This document shows positions 23,860 to 34,305 of a DNA stretch of 64,000 nucleotides, one piece after another. Under the pieces are notes generated by a model. The model had not been told where the DNA came from. It did no database searches and saw nothing but the letters and a program-made list of their open reading frames with translations. The stretch is from Tetraselmis striata (lineage: Eukaryota; Chlorophyta; Chlorodendrophyceae; Chlorodendrales; Chlorodendraceae). Made by a program: the position numbers and the translations under genes. Position 1 is the stretch's first letter. The number at the start of each line of letters is the position of its first letter. The stretch spans positions 155,310 to 219,309 of the forward strand of contig VCJN01000690.1 of assembly GCA_006384855.1 (NCBI GenBank). The letters run 5' to 3'.

Positions 23860-24586
23860 TGCGGGGCGCTAAATAGTTGCCTTCGCTGGTGTTGTCTGAG
23901 ATACCCGCTCACTGCTCTCGCTCCATGCGCTCCTGCCACTCCGTAGCGCGCAGCTTCCGAGCGTGCTCACCCAGCTCACGCGCACGCTCTGAGCGCACAG
24001 TTCGGAGCGCCTACTGTTCCAGCTTGTCTGCCTCGCTCTTGCCCGGCAGCGCCTCCCACCGGAATACATAGCCACCCGTCTCTATGGGATGCGGTGGCGG
24101 GATTGGTGCGCTGAATCCCAGCCCATCACATCGCGCAGAGCAACGCTATCGTCCATCGGGTGCATAAAATGCGCCTCGCACAGCGCATGCAGCTCGCGCA
24201 TTGCGTATACTTTGGGATAATCGAAGGCAGTGAGGAAGGGCCATACCTTTGGATCACTTGGGCCCACGCACTGAGTAGCCGGTTGGCAGCTTCATGTGGT
24301 GGCCGTGGCCGTTCACGCGGTCGTACATCGCCTCGGTCACCGCCGAGACCAGCGCCTCCTCGCCTACCACTGGTAGGCCGTCTACTGTGGTGGACTTGCC
24401 GCACTTCCGGCAGAATTCGGAGGCGGCGGGCCGGTGGCCGAAACGGCCAGAACGCACCGAGCGCAGTTCTTGCGTCGCGCCATATCGTTGGGGCGCTGCG
24501 TCGGGGCGAAGGGTTTTCAGCCTCCAACCCGCTGTAGCTTCAACGGACGATGCGAGAGAACAACGGAGGAACTCAAAATCCGCCAC
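23860..24586 (-). pseudogene. Mobile-element-type ORF B2, convergent with A2
   Basis: 24586-24254 reads through FCRKCGKSTTVDGLPVVG and EEALVSAVTEAMYDRVNGHG. 24267-24082 continues with DPKVWPFLTAFDYPKVYAM and RELHALCEAHFMHPMDDS. A further frame at about 24075-23880 gives a basic helix, TVRSERARELGEHARKLRAT, interrupted by TAG and TGA. The layout (CxxC, then a globular part, then a basic coil) resembles B1. Stops and frame changes mark it as decayed. Confidence 0.45.
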
Positions 24587-25007
24587 GGCAACGACCTCAG
24601 CTTCCCCTCCCTCTAGCGATATCGGGTGCGTGTCGGGTGGGATCGGTGCGTTCTAGCCGCGCGGCCACCCGAAACCCGGCTTCCTCTAGCTGTGACAAAT
24701 CGCAGCTGCACACGTACGCCGCGTCGAAGCCCAGATATGTCTCGTCTTGCGCCTCCGCTAGGGAAGTGAATACATACACCCCTTGCGCAGCCTGGTTGGC
24801 GGTGCTGCTGGCCTCGCGAAGGCGGGCGGTGGTCAAGGGGCCGGGTACTGCCATGGCAGTCATGGCTCGGCGCGGGTACTCGCGACCACCGCCGGATAGG
24901 CGGAGATAAGCTGACTGTAAGCGGATATAGGCGAGGGTTAGGCGCGGGTGATACGGAATACAGTAATCGTACAGTAAAATTGAGTACGGATACAGTACAA
25001 GTACCGT

Positions 25008-25044
25008 GTTAAGCGCGGTTAGGCGAACCCCGTTTCGACGAGTG
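25008..25044 (-). repeat. Right arm of 37-bp inverted repeat (element E2)
   Basis: Partner of 19766-19802 (36 of 37 identical). Just outside it, 25075-25200 resembles 19086-19195 in direct orientation (both contain a TTTCGCTCTCA start, an AACAATA-TA-TAGTAC block and a CGCTGGTTCCTC block). This points to a further repeat around E2. Confidence 0.7.
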
Positions 25045-25209
25045 TCTACTACAGCACAGCTTGCGCGGCGGACGATCGTTTCGCTCTCAAAAGACCGAAC
25101 AATATTAATAGTACTTAGCCCTTTACCTTTCTTGCGTTGGCGCGCTCGCCCACCGCCTTGGCTTCAGGAGCATCCACCTCCGGCGCTGGTTCCTCGGGGT
25201 TGCCCTTTG

Positions 25210-26370
25210 CCTCCTGTCTGTGGTAGAGTGCGGGCGTGCGGATCGGCGAGGTGACTTAGGCGAGACGGGAAGTGTAGTGGCGGGGGCCGCGGACCGCAAC
25301 GCGAGGTGCCGCGAGGAGAGGAACATGGGAGCGCCGCCCCGACGCGCGATTATACAATGGGCGCAGAAACTCGTGTTATACATATCCGATTCGCCGGCGG
25401 CCAGCGTGACATGCGGGCAAGCAGAAAGGGCCTTTGGGGTCGCGGACGTTCCCTTCAGCCAGGCCGTGGTGCAGCGCGTGGTCTTAGGCAGGTTGGCACG
25501 CGGCTTTGGGGGGTGGGGGGGGCGGGGGTGGGGGAGGAGGGGGGGGGAGGCGCATCTCAACAACGGATGCCGCTAGAGCCGCGAGGTTTGCGGTCTTGCC
25601 CGCCATGTCTTTGGCAACGCCTGCAGTCCCGCGTCGGAAAGTTTGCTTGGTTCTTGCCATTCACAGCGACGCCGCGGGCAGGTTGTCGTGGAGCAGGTGT
25701 CGGGGCGGTGGAGAGGGGAGGGGTGACTGTGCACGTCGCGTGATGCTGCGCTAGATACATGCGCGCGGCGTAGCGGCTCGATGGCGGCGCGCGCAAATAA
25801 AGTGGGAAGCAACATTCTCAGTACTTTACGCTTTACATACTCATGGCGGCTGCCGGTTGGATATCGCTGTTTTATGCAGTACCTCCGTACTGTCCATACC
25901 GCTTAGGTGGTAATCAACATGCCGCCGTGTAGCAGTACATACTGCCATGTATCATGTAGGTAAGCCTGTCGAATATATCCCGTAATAATGTGCTGTATAT
26001 GATGTGCTGAAAACATGTCACCGGATAAATATAGAATCATGGTGACCTCCGCCCCTTTACCAGCCATGGAACCGAGGTCAACGTGCCTTTTTTTATCTTG
26101 AGCAGGCCGAGTCCGCCCGCCGCGAGTAGTTGCCTGCCCAGCCGCGAATTGCGGTCAACCTAAAAATATTTTACCTTGACCAGCATGCCGCGTCTGCCCA
26201 GCCTTGAAAAGCGGTCAACCAGTAAACTCTATCCTTCAGTACCCCACATGAATGTGCAGCCTTATCAAGGTAAAAATATTATCAAACAACGCTTGACTAG
26301 GCTGCGCATGCAAGTCTCCTCGCCCACAGAATACCTCCCCACCTCCCCTTCGCCCCCCCCCCCCCCACAC
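25210..26370. other. No clear gene
   Basis: Long overlapping ORFs at 25220-25790 arise in GC-rich sequence with a G-rich run at 25500-25550 and show no motif. 25800-26300 is AT-richer and carries two copies of the GAGGT(GA)CCTC-type motif (26040, 26066). A repeated CAGCC-GCGAATTGCGGTCAACC-like segment occurs twice (about 26139 and 26199). Confidence 0.5.
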
Positions 26371-26374
26371 CGCC

Positions 26375-28530
26375 ATGGGCTCTGATAATAGTATGGCCGA
26401 GGGTGCCACCGACTCCATCGCCTGCAGCGCGCCCGACGCAAGTCTCATCCAGCCGTCGAATACGGCCTTCAACACTTGCGGTCGGAAGCCGCAAAAGCCT
26501 CGACCGAAGAAGGACATCCCACCCAAGATCCGCCCACGAGTAAACGCGCGCACGTTCCCCCGCTTGATCCATTTTGCGGAGGCGGAGCCCGCCTCTCCCG
26601 ACGATGGCACCACTCGCCCCATGGTGTGTTGCAAGTCCAACTGATGCATCGCCAAGCTCCTTCGCTGTGGCCAGTTCTCGGCCGGGCATGACACGCCCTC
26701 GCCTCCGCCTCCGACCTCCCCGAGCACCCCCGCCTCCCCACCCTCCGGTAACGGCCTTGCCTTCGCTACCGCGGTGGCTTTGACTCGGCATGCCATGCAC
26801 GGCAACGGCCAGAAGGCATCGTGGGACGAGCTGGCGAAAAGGGTCAACCGGTGCTTCAAGACTGACGAGATGAAGTCGTGCCCTATCACCGCCGGCTACG
26901 AATATGCGAGCAGCAACGCCGAGGGTGGGGCTAACCGGCCTGCGCAGGAGTGGTGGTGGTTTACTGAAAACGGCAGCTCAGTCCGGGTGGGTCCCACCGC
27001 CCATGCCTAACCTGCCGACCTAACCTGTCACCTCGTTTCCGGCCACTACTTTCCACCCACGTAGCGATGGTATGTCCTAGCCGCGATGCCATGCCCACTA
27101 CATACTGACCTGCCCTCTAGCCCACGATAGCGGACCCGCCAGCGATTACTTTGACCGATTTAATATACTCCCCCCACCGGCAACGCTCAGGATCCGGCCT
27201 CCAGCGCGACCCATCATGTCGCCCGACTGCAGTAATACCGGCGTATGCGTTGATTGTCTGACCGTTGACATGCACCCCGGGAGTTGTGCAGGGAGGCATG
27301 GGTGTTCATCCACAAGGTCGGCTTTTTACGGCTCCGCAGGATCATGGCGGAGGTGGATGGCCTATTCAACCCAGGTTGCTCGCGCAACGCGCCCCCCGTG
27401 TACTGCATTGCGTCGCGCATAGCCACGCGTGCTTGGCTGAAAAACTACTTCGACCCAAAGCACGGCAGAACCGAGAAGATCACCAACCCTTCCTCGGACC
27501 GGGAGTAGTGGCATCTTCCAGCTTGGGCGTACGCCAAGGTATACATAACGTACATGGACGACGAGACCCACTGCCGTACATGTACTAGGTCTAACCACGT
27601 TTCGTGTGCACCTGTTTGAACCGAGGTGACCTCGAGTCCCATAAACTGAGACACCCGCACGGAAATAACATAACTGTACGATATTACGGCTATTTCGGAC
27701 GATAAACAAAACTTGGGTCACCTTGGCTCCGGGATGATAGACCGTTCTCCGAGGGAAAATATGTTGGTTAGTCATAATATGTACACGCGACATAACCGAG
27801 GGGACCTCGATTCCAAAGCATGTGGTTCGAGCAGACACCATGAGCGAATGTGCAGTACTCGAAATACTAACGCAATGACAAAAACTCGCACGCCTATGGT
27901 GATTGTCGATGCACGCAGATGTGAAGCTCATCCCCTTGTCATGGTTCAAACGCATATGGATCAAGTACTTTCCCCACATCAAGACTCCGGCCTAAGACCG
28001 GTTCACTAAATGCGGGATCTGCCTAGCATGCACTGAGTTGATCCGGACTTCCGACTGCCCCGTGACAGTCTGCATCGCGAAGAAAAAGAGAGACAAGCAC
28101 TGGGAGCGCGTGACTACATAGCGCCTCCATGTGGAGGCAGCCATCCTGGAGTCCCGCCGGCGGCCTGACATGCTATTTTGTGAGATCGACGGCATGGACT
28201 CGCTCCTCAAAGACTCTACTACCCCACTCCGCGACCTGGTCCAAGGACGTTGTCAAAGACAAGCTGCTCAAGGTTCATTTGACATGCGTAAAGTATAAAG
28301 GCATGCGTCCGGACGACGTGTACGCGTTCACTGGCATCTTTCCTCACGATAGCTCATGCACAATCACGGTTATGTGGCCGACGATCCTTAAGGACCCCGA
28401 GCGTCGTGGGTCTGGAGAGGGACCAGAGCCGCTCCGCAAGGTGCATTTCCAGCTTGACAACACTTGCCGAGAGAACAAGAACCGATATGTTATGTGCTTC
28501 GCGGAGGGGCTGGTAGCCACATACATGCGT
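26375..28530 (+). pseudogene. Broken DUF7869-type gene, 5' part
   Basis: Plus-strand segments parallel the intact gene at 60754-64000. 27284-27400 reads MCREAWVFIHKVGFLRLRRI, typical of the region upstream of the domain. 27505-27590 reads WHLPAWAYAKVYITYMDDET after an in-frame TAG. After an intron-like gap, 27912-28125 reads WIKYFPHIKTPA, a TAA, then DRFTKCGICLAC (matching RFSHCPICAAG). 28150-28390 reads CEIDGMDS, LLKVHLTCVKYKGMRPDDVY and FPHDSSCTITVMW, and 28442-28510 reads VHFQLDNTCRENKNRYVM. These match the first two acidic-motif regions of the intact copy. Several in-frame stops (TAG near 27506, TAA near 28006, TAG near 28116) show it is not functional. 26375-27010 may be its N-terminal exons (KDIPPKIRPRVNARTFPRL). 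Confidence 0.7.
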
Positions 28531-29216
28531 TGTTATATACTCTACACTGCTGTACTTTGTACTGCGGGAGCCGACGAAGGAGCGAAGAACTGGCGACTGA
28601 GGCGGACGAGAACGAGTACAAGCCAAGCGAAGTACGAGTATGAGCATTGCGAGTGCGAGTACAAGTGAAGGCGAAGTACTGGTACGAGGACGACGAGGCG
28701 TCAGTACGAGCGACTACCAGGCGACTAGTAGTGCAGGACAGTATTACGAGTACCCACATGGGGTGCGAGTAACCTGTACTTACGCCTGCGTACCAGCAGG
28801 AGCGCGATTGTCGTACGCTATGGTGTCACCTGCGAGAGAATGATGATACCAAGCGTGAGATGCAGCGCTGCCTTAGGGGAGTGTTAGTAGTAGGTACTAG
28901 AGCCTACTAGAACCATCTAGAACGCTATAGCATTTGCTATAGCAATAGTAGTAAAGTATTATATCACTGTGCTGCGGACAGACGAAGGTGCTAGGAACCG
29001 TGTCTGTACTAAGTAGTATATGACTAAAATTGCGACGGGCCGCGGGTTAGGACCGCACACGTCGATTTTAGAATTAGTCTAGTAGTTACACGCAGCACAG
29101 GTGGCGGAAATTGGATCGGTACACAGCGCACGGAATGACGGAAACCAGCGACTATAAATAGGCCGGCAAAACCACCGCCGGGCCAGTCACCCAGGTTACC
29201 GGCATTCCGGTATTGT

Positions 29217-29221
29217 AAGAA
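29217..29221 (+). repeat. Target-site duplication, left
   Basis: AAGAA directly precedes the left LTR and is repeated at 35918-35922 directly after the right LTR. A 5-bp duplication is usual for Ty3/Gypsy integrases. Confidence 0.92.
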
Positions 29222-29633
29222 TGTTAGGCTCTAGCTTAAGCCTGTTCTTTAGGCCCTTTAGGATGCAGCGGAAGGATTTAGAAAGTATGGCCAATCTCTT
29301 CTGGTTACAGGGGTTCCTGGGTTATAGTTCTGTCTCTGAATTCTGCCTAGTAGACTTGTCCGAGGCGGTATTTATACCCGCCGAGGTCATAGTCATACCT
29401 GTGCTATGTTAGCCGGGTGTCATGGGATACCCGTGCTGTGTTAGCCACGTAAGGCTTGAGTCAGAGAACTCTAGAGAATTCCAGAACAGTCTTCGGCCTT
29501 ATACTACTAATATTTACGCCCGCAATACTAATATGTACAGCGACTCCGCGGATGCGTAGTCGTACTACCTTTGCGGGGGTTATACCTGCTAGTATAGCAG
29601 AACATTATGGCTATAGGGAAATGGAGTATAACA
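29222..29633 (-). repeat. 3' LTR (minus-strand sense) of the chromovirus
   Basis: 412 bp, beginning TGTTAGGCTC and ending GTATAACA on the plus strand. It differs from the other LTR at about 29344 (T against G at the corresponding 35628). Confidence 0.95.
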
Positions 29634-29647
29634 CTCTCTCCCCCTTA
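29634..29647 (-). promoter_or_regulatory. Polypurine tract
   Basis: On the minus strand TAAGGGGGAGAGAG immediately precedes the 3' LTR. This is the expected site and composition for the plus-strand DNA primer. Confidence 0.85.
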
Positions 29648-29719
29648 AGCACAAGCGTCCTCGCTGTGCAGGTGTCACAGAACTACAGGAAACTACAGTC
29701 TTGGTCTTGATTCTGAAGT

Positions 29720-32700
29720 TCAGGCGGAAGGTACTCGGCTTGGGTAGCGATTCCGGAACCGAATGAAGTCTGGGCTCTCAGTAAACTGTCGGTATGGTTT
29801 AGACAGTAAGAACGACCGGAAAATGTCCAGGTGCTTGACTCCGCGTAGGGGCTCCCAGGTGTCTTCGCTTGGTACGTTGTACGGGAACGCCCATCGCACT
29901 CGAAACAGTAGTCCAGTGCCATTGTTGTTGAAGGCAACATCGAGTATGTCCTGAACATGGAATCGGTTTGCGTCATGGACAATCGGTACTCGTTCAGACT
30001 TCGCCGGTTGGTCAGGGTTGTCATACCACTTCTCCAGCATACTCGCGTGCACCACGTCGTGGACTCGTACGCCCGCAGGTAGTTGCAATCGGAAAGCAAC
30101 TGGTGAGATCTGCTCTGTAATGACGAAGGGGCCCACGTAGCGATCGCGTAGCTTAGCACAGGGTTGCTGAATAAACTTCAGATGAGACGCCTTCAGCTTA
30201 ACTCTGTCGCCGGTCTTGAATGGTACGGGTAGTCGTTTACGATTAGCTGCAGTCTGCATACGAGTTTGAGCCTCCAGTACGCAATCATGCGCGAAGCGAT
30301 GAAGCTCCTGTACATACTTGACGTGTTCCGGAAGAGCTCGAGTCGGCTCGGTTGCGAGTTGAGTAGTAGCAGGTGTAATCGGCTCGAATCCCAAAGTCGC
30401 CTTGAAAGGGGACATAGTAGTCGAAGTCGACTGAGGAGCGTTGATCGCAAACTCCACGTTGGTGAGGTGGTTGACCCAATCATCGTGCAGGGGGTGCACG
30501 TAGCAGCGTAGCACTTGCTCCCAAGTTTGGTTAGTGCGTTCCGTCTGGCCATCGGTTGCTGGATGAAAAGCTGTAGAGATGTTCAGCTTAGTACCCATGG
30601 TCTTGAACATATTTTGCCAGAATTCCGACATAAATCTGGGGTCTCGGTCAGAGATGAGTTTAGCCGGTAGGCCGAAATGACGAAAAACTGAGCGATGCAT
30701 AATCTCCGCCAGGCCTTCAGCAGTAACTGTCTTCGTAGTTGGCTCAACAATTACTCGCTTTGACAGTAGACATACGAAAATCACTACTGAGTCATACCCC
30801 TGGCACTCCGGAAGATCTGTGATTAAATCCATGGATATTACCTCAAATGGTCGTGACGGTACGTCATGGGGCTGAAGTAAGCCGTATGGCTTATGCCGGG
30901 CCGCCTTAGTACGTTGACAGGTAGGGCAGCGTCGCACGTAGTTAGTGACAGTCTGTTTCATACGGGGCCACCAGTACAGTTCCACAGTACGCGCCAGTAG
31001 TCGTCGTCCTCCTGGGTGTCCAGCAGTAGGCGCGTCATGTAGTTCGTACAGTGCTCGTTGTCGCAGGTCCGCCACATTTGGTACGTAAAGTCGTGAGCCG
31101 TAGGCGTACAGTAGACCATTACTGTGACGTACTAGCCAGGATGGTAAAGCCTTCCGCGATTTCAGGTACTCGTCGGAGTCATATGCGGTCTTGATTTCGT
31201 CATAAAACTTGTTGTCCGCCTGTAGTCGCGACTCCATAGCAAATAAAACTGAATTTATTTCGCAGTCAGCCTCGTCTTCTGACCAGTTGTTCAGCAGATC
31301 TAGCTTCTGTAGCGCATCCTTCAAGTCGGGTCGCCGAGAGAGGGCGTCCGCATGATTGGCAGCTCCTCGCTTGTAGACGATGTCCATATGTCGTTGGTAA
31401 GGCGCAAACACTTGCAGCCATCGTACTTGCCGCGTCGACAAATCGCGTTGGCGAAAGAAGTGCCGTAGCGTGTCATGGTCGGTGATGACCGTAAAGCCCG
31501 CCGCTCCATCAAGGTAGCATCGGAACTTGATGAGTGCATCACGAACCGCTAACAACTCTTGCTCATGTACCGGGTAGTGAACTTCGTGTTTGTTCATCTT
31601 GCGTGCATGGTACGCGACAGGTCGAAGTCCTGAGCCTTGATCTTGCAGCAGCACAGCTCCCACTGCAAATCCAGAAGCATCTGTATACAATGTGTAACGG
31701 GCGTCCGCAGATGTGTCCGGTATACTCAGTACAGGTGCTCGTACCATTGCGTCCTTTAATGCACGAAACGCCGCATCAGCACGAGGCGTCCACACAAACT
31801 CCGGTTGATTCTTCGTCAGGTCATGTAGTGGCGCCGCAATAGCCGCGAAGTTATGGATGAACTTGCGGTAATAGCCAGCAAGGCCGAGAAAACCTCGTAC
31901 GTCCTTTACTGTCTTCGGCACGGGCCACTGTTGAACTGCTTCCACCTTCCGGGGGTCCATCTTGATCTGTCCTGCTTCGACGATATGCCCCAAAAACTCC
32001 ACGCTAGTACGGCCGAACGAACACTTCGACAGCTTGATATGCAAGTGGTGTCGTTGCAACTCCCGTAGCACCAATCTGATGTGCTCGAGATGCTCTTCAG
32101 CTGTCTTGCTGTAGATCAGCACGTCGTCCAGGTATACCACGCAGAATTTGCCGAGATATGGGCTCAAAACACGGTTCATCATAGTCTGGAATCCAGCTGG
32201 GGCGTTTGTCAAGCCGAAGGGTAACACACAGTACTCGTAGAGTCCATAGTGTGTCCGGAACGCTGTTTTGTGGATGTCTTCCGGTTTAATTCGTACTTGA
32301 TGGTAGCCTTTGTACAGGTCCAGAGTACTGAAAATAGTCGCACCATGCAATGAGTCCAATAATTCGTCGATACGAGGAAGCGGGGTCCGGTCTTTCTTCG
32401 TAAGGTCATTCAATTTACGGTAGTCCACACACATACGCAGAGTGCCGTCTTTCTTACGCACAAATAAAATCGGGGCGCCGTAGTTTGACTTGGACGGACG
32501 AATCCACCCTTTTGCCAACAATTCCTCCAGTTGTGACCGTACCTCCTGCAACTCCGCCGGTGACATACGGTACGTTCGTTCCTTGGGGGGTTCATCACTC
32601 TCCAGGTTGATCTCAAAGTCGAACTCGCGCTCCGGTGGCAGGTCAGTAGGCTCCGCGATGATGTCTGCAAACTCCATAAGGGACTCCTTGAGCTCCTCGG

Positions 32701-34165
32701 TCCACTCGGTCGACTGGTCCGTGCGCAGCTCAGCTACCGCATCGAACACCTCGCGTACCGCAACAGCAAACAGTTCCTCGCCGCGACTCTTCCTCAGCTC
32801 CTTCGCCATCTTAGCCGCGTCCAGGTGGTAAACCGTCGTAGGTACTGTATACTGTTCCGCTGTAGCAATGTGTTGTCCAGTCTTCCGGTGTTTAATAATT
32901 TTAGCAGTCCAGTCAATGTCAGGATTAACTGTTTCCAGCCAAGGTTGTCCGAGAATAATGTCGAATTTCTCCAGGTCTGTAACTATAGCGTCCAATTTAT
33001 AGTCGAAAGCTCCTACGGTGAGTACTTCGCTCCTCAGCCGTTTGGTACTGGTACTCATACTGCCGTTCGCCAGTTTTATACGGTGTTTTCCTCCGGATAC
33101 TGTAGGGCACTGATGCAATTGCACCCATTCGGTACTCGCAAAATTTTCGGTTGCACCAGAGTCCACCAGTATTTTACAGTGTCGTCCTCGCAATTCGCCA
33201 GTAATAGTCAGCAGTCGGGTACCACTCGGTGAAGATACGTTGCACAAACGCGATGTGGAGTCTTCGCCAGGTAGTCGGACGTTACGGTTGACATATTCAT
33301 CAATTTGTTCGCCGAAGCTTTCGTACCGTAGTGGGTAGCGTACTGTCTCCGTCTCCAGATAACCCGTACTTCGTGCCTCCAATAATTTCTTCCAGGTTGT
33401 CCATAGTGCACGGTTCAAAGGGGTCTTCGTAGGTACAGTATTACGACGAACGCGATACAGGTATACGGGACACCGGTTGTCTCCCGTCCGCTGAGTGCCG
33501 AGGTACCGTAGATTGCTCTCCTGTACCCGGTACTCAGTTTGCTCGAGTAATCGTCGTACTGCTGTTGTCTCCGGCGTCGCGTCCGTGTCGCCGCGCTTGC
33601 CTTCTGGAAACCAAATCAGTCCGCTGTCTTCTACAGTCAGAAGCACTCGCCTTCCATCGGTTACTAGAACCTTCGAGTGCGTCCACTCAGGCTTCGGTGG
33701 GGTTCTCAGGTGCTGCGGTAGAAACCGTACGCCGGCGCCATCGTCAGCGTAGATCTGTGTCGCCCATCGAGTGGGGCCAACATCTTGTCTCGCACCTTCT
33801 ATGCCATCGTTCGTTGGACACGTAAACACAGAAGTCTCCGCTGGCAACTCATCCACCAGACGAAAATTTCTCAGTAGTCGAAACCACGGCTTACGCGACC
33901 ATTTTGGGACCACAATAATTGCTCGTAGATGCGGATGCAATAACTTCTGTCGAAGGTAGTGGCCCAAAAATTCTTCAATTCGGTCATACGGGGCATTTAG
34001 CCAAATACGCCGATATTCTCCGAGATCCTGTTCCTGAAATGGGCGCGTCGGACAGCAAAAACTACCAGAAACTTGAGAATTCAGGCCGTCATTATCGCAA
34101 GCTCCGTCCAGGTCGCAGGGTCCGTATTTCTTCGTGTACTCGTGAAATAATTCGCGATGTACCAT
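29720..34165 (-). CDS. pol: Pol polyprotein: Dam-like, Nudix-like, PR, RT, RNase H, IN, chromodomain
   Basis: 1481 codons without a stop. Residues about 5-115 resemble phage/retroelement Dam-type adenine methyltransferases (KYGPCDLDGAC, then WLNAPY at 55-60, then VVPKWSRKPW); the usual NPPY is NAPY here. Residues about 165-240 look like a Nudix fold: FPEGKRGDTD then TPETTAVRRLLEQTEY aligns with the MutT box, but the box Glu residues are partly replaced. Retropepsin follows with VDSGAT at 334-339, RT with YLDD at 678-681, RNase H with TDAS (D829) and HEQE, an HHCC zinc finger (C1080, C1083), an integrase triad D1113, D1173, E1209 with exactly 35 residues between the last two, and a chromodomain at about 1402-1450. 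The frame is open upstream of the listed ATG through the gag stop, so translation most likely enters by frameshift, not at this Met. Confidence 0.95.
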   Translation of the reverse strand: MVHRELFHEYTKKYGPCDLDGACDNDGLNSQVSGSFCCPTRPFQEQDLGEYRRIWLNAPYDRIEEFLGHYLRQKLLHPHLRAIIVVPKWSRKPWFRLLRNFRLVDELPAETSVFTCPTNDGIEGARQDVGPTRWATQIYADDGAGVRFLPQHLRTPPKPEWTHSKVLVTDGRRVLLTVEDSGLIWFPEGKRGDTDATPETTAVRRLLEQTEYRVQESNLRYLGTQRTGDNRCPVYLYRVRRNTVPTKTPLNRALWTTWKKLLEARSTGYLETETVRYPLRYESFGEQIDEYVNRNVRLPGEDSTSRLCNVSSPSGTRLLTITGELRGRHCKILVDSGATENFASTEWVQLHQCPTVSGGKHRIKLANGSMSTSTKRLRSEVLTVGAFDYKLDAIVTDLEKFDIILGQPWLETVNPDIDWTAKIIKHRKTGQHIATAEQYTVPTTVYHLDAAKMAKELRKSRGEELFAVAVREVFDAVAELRTDQSTEWTEELKESLMEFADIIAEPTDLPPEREFDFEINLESDEPPKERTYRMSPAELQEVRSQLEELLAKGWIRPSKSNYGAPILFVRKKDGTLRMCVDYRKLNDLTKKDRTPLPRIDELLDSLHGATIFSTLDLYKGYHQVRIKPEDIHKTAFRTHYGLYEYCVLPFGLTNAPAGFQTMMNRVLSPYLGKFCVVYLDDVLIYSKTAEEHLEHIRLVLRELQRHHLHIKLSKCSFGRTSVEFLGHIVEAGQIKMDPRKVEAVQQWPVPKTVKDVRGFLGLAGYYRKFIHNFAAIAAPLHDLTKNQPEFVWTPRADAAFRALKDAMVRAPVLSIPDTSADARYTLYTDASGFAVGAVLLQDQGSGLRPVAYHARKMNKHEVHYPVHEQELLAVRDALIKFRCYLDGAAGFTVITDHDTLRHFFRQRDLSTRQVRWLQVFAPYQRHMDIVYKRGAANHADALSRRPDLKDALQKLDLLNNWSEDEADCEINSVLFAMESRLQADNKFYDEIKTAYDSDEYLKSRKALPSWLVRHSNGLLYAYGSRLYVPNVADLRQRALYELHDAPTAGHPGGRRLLARTVELYWWPRMKQTVTNYVRRCPTCQRTKAARHKPYGLLQPHDVPSRPFEVISMDLITDLPECQGYDSVVIFVCLLSKRVIVEPTTKTVTAEGLAEIMHRSVFRHFGLPAKLISDRDPRFMSEFWQNMFKTMGTKLNISTAFHPATDGQTERTNQTWEQVLRCYVHPLHDDWVNHLTNVEFAINAPQSTSTTMSPFKATLGFEPITPATTQLATEPTRALPEHVKYVQELHRFAHDCVLEAQTRMQTAANRKRLPVPFKTGDRVKLKASHLKFIQQPCAKLRDRYVGPFVITEQISPVAFRLQLPAGVRVHDVVHASMLEKWYDNPDQPAKSERVPIVHDANRFHVQDILDVAFNNNGTGLLFRVRWAFPYNVPSEDTWEPLRGVKHLDIFRSFLLSKPYRQFTESPDFIRFRNRYPSRVPSA

Positions 34166-34275
34166 CCAGTCGCTGAAATCCTTGTGGAGGAAATCAGGCC
34201 TCAGTGTCGTTCGAGGATACGAGGGCTGTACTTCTGTAGTCTCGCGAGCCGTTTTAGGGGACAGTCCTTCACCCT

Positions 34276-34298
34276 GTCGCGCGCCGCGCGCGGCCGAC
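34276..34298 (-). promoter_or_regulatory. GC-rich stem-loop downstream of the slip site
   Basis: On the minus strand this 23-nt segment starts GTCGGCCGCGCG and ends GCGCGAC, so it can fold on itself with outer GTCG/CGAC pairing and several inner G-C pairs. It begins 10 nt after the slippery heptamer, about where a stimulatory structure for -1 frameshifting is expected. A pseudoknot was not assessed. Confidence 0.55.
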
Positions 34299-34305
34299 TC
34301 ACGTC

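Noticed and set aside
29720-34165. Independent translation start of pol at the first ATG (34165)
   Set aside because: The frame is open for about 48 codons upstream and overlaps gag after a canonical slip site, so entry by -1 frameshift is more likely than internal initiation.
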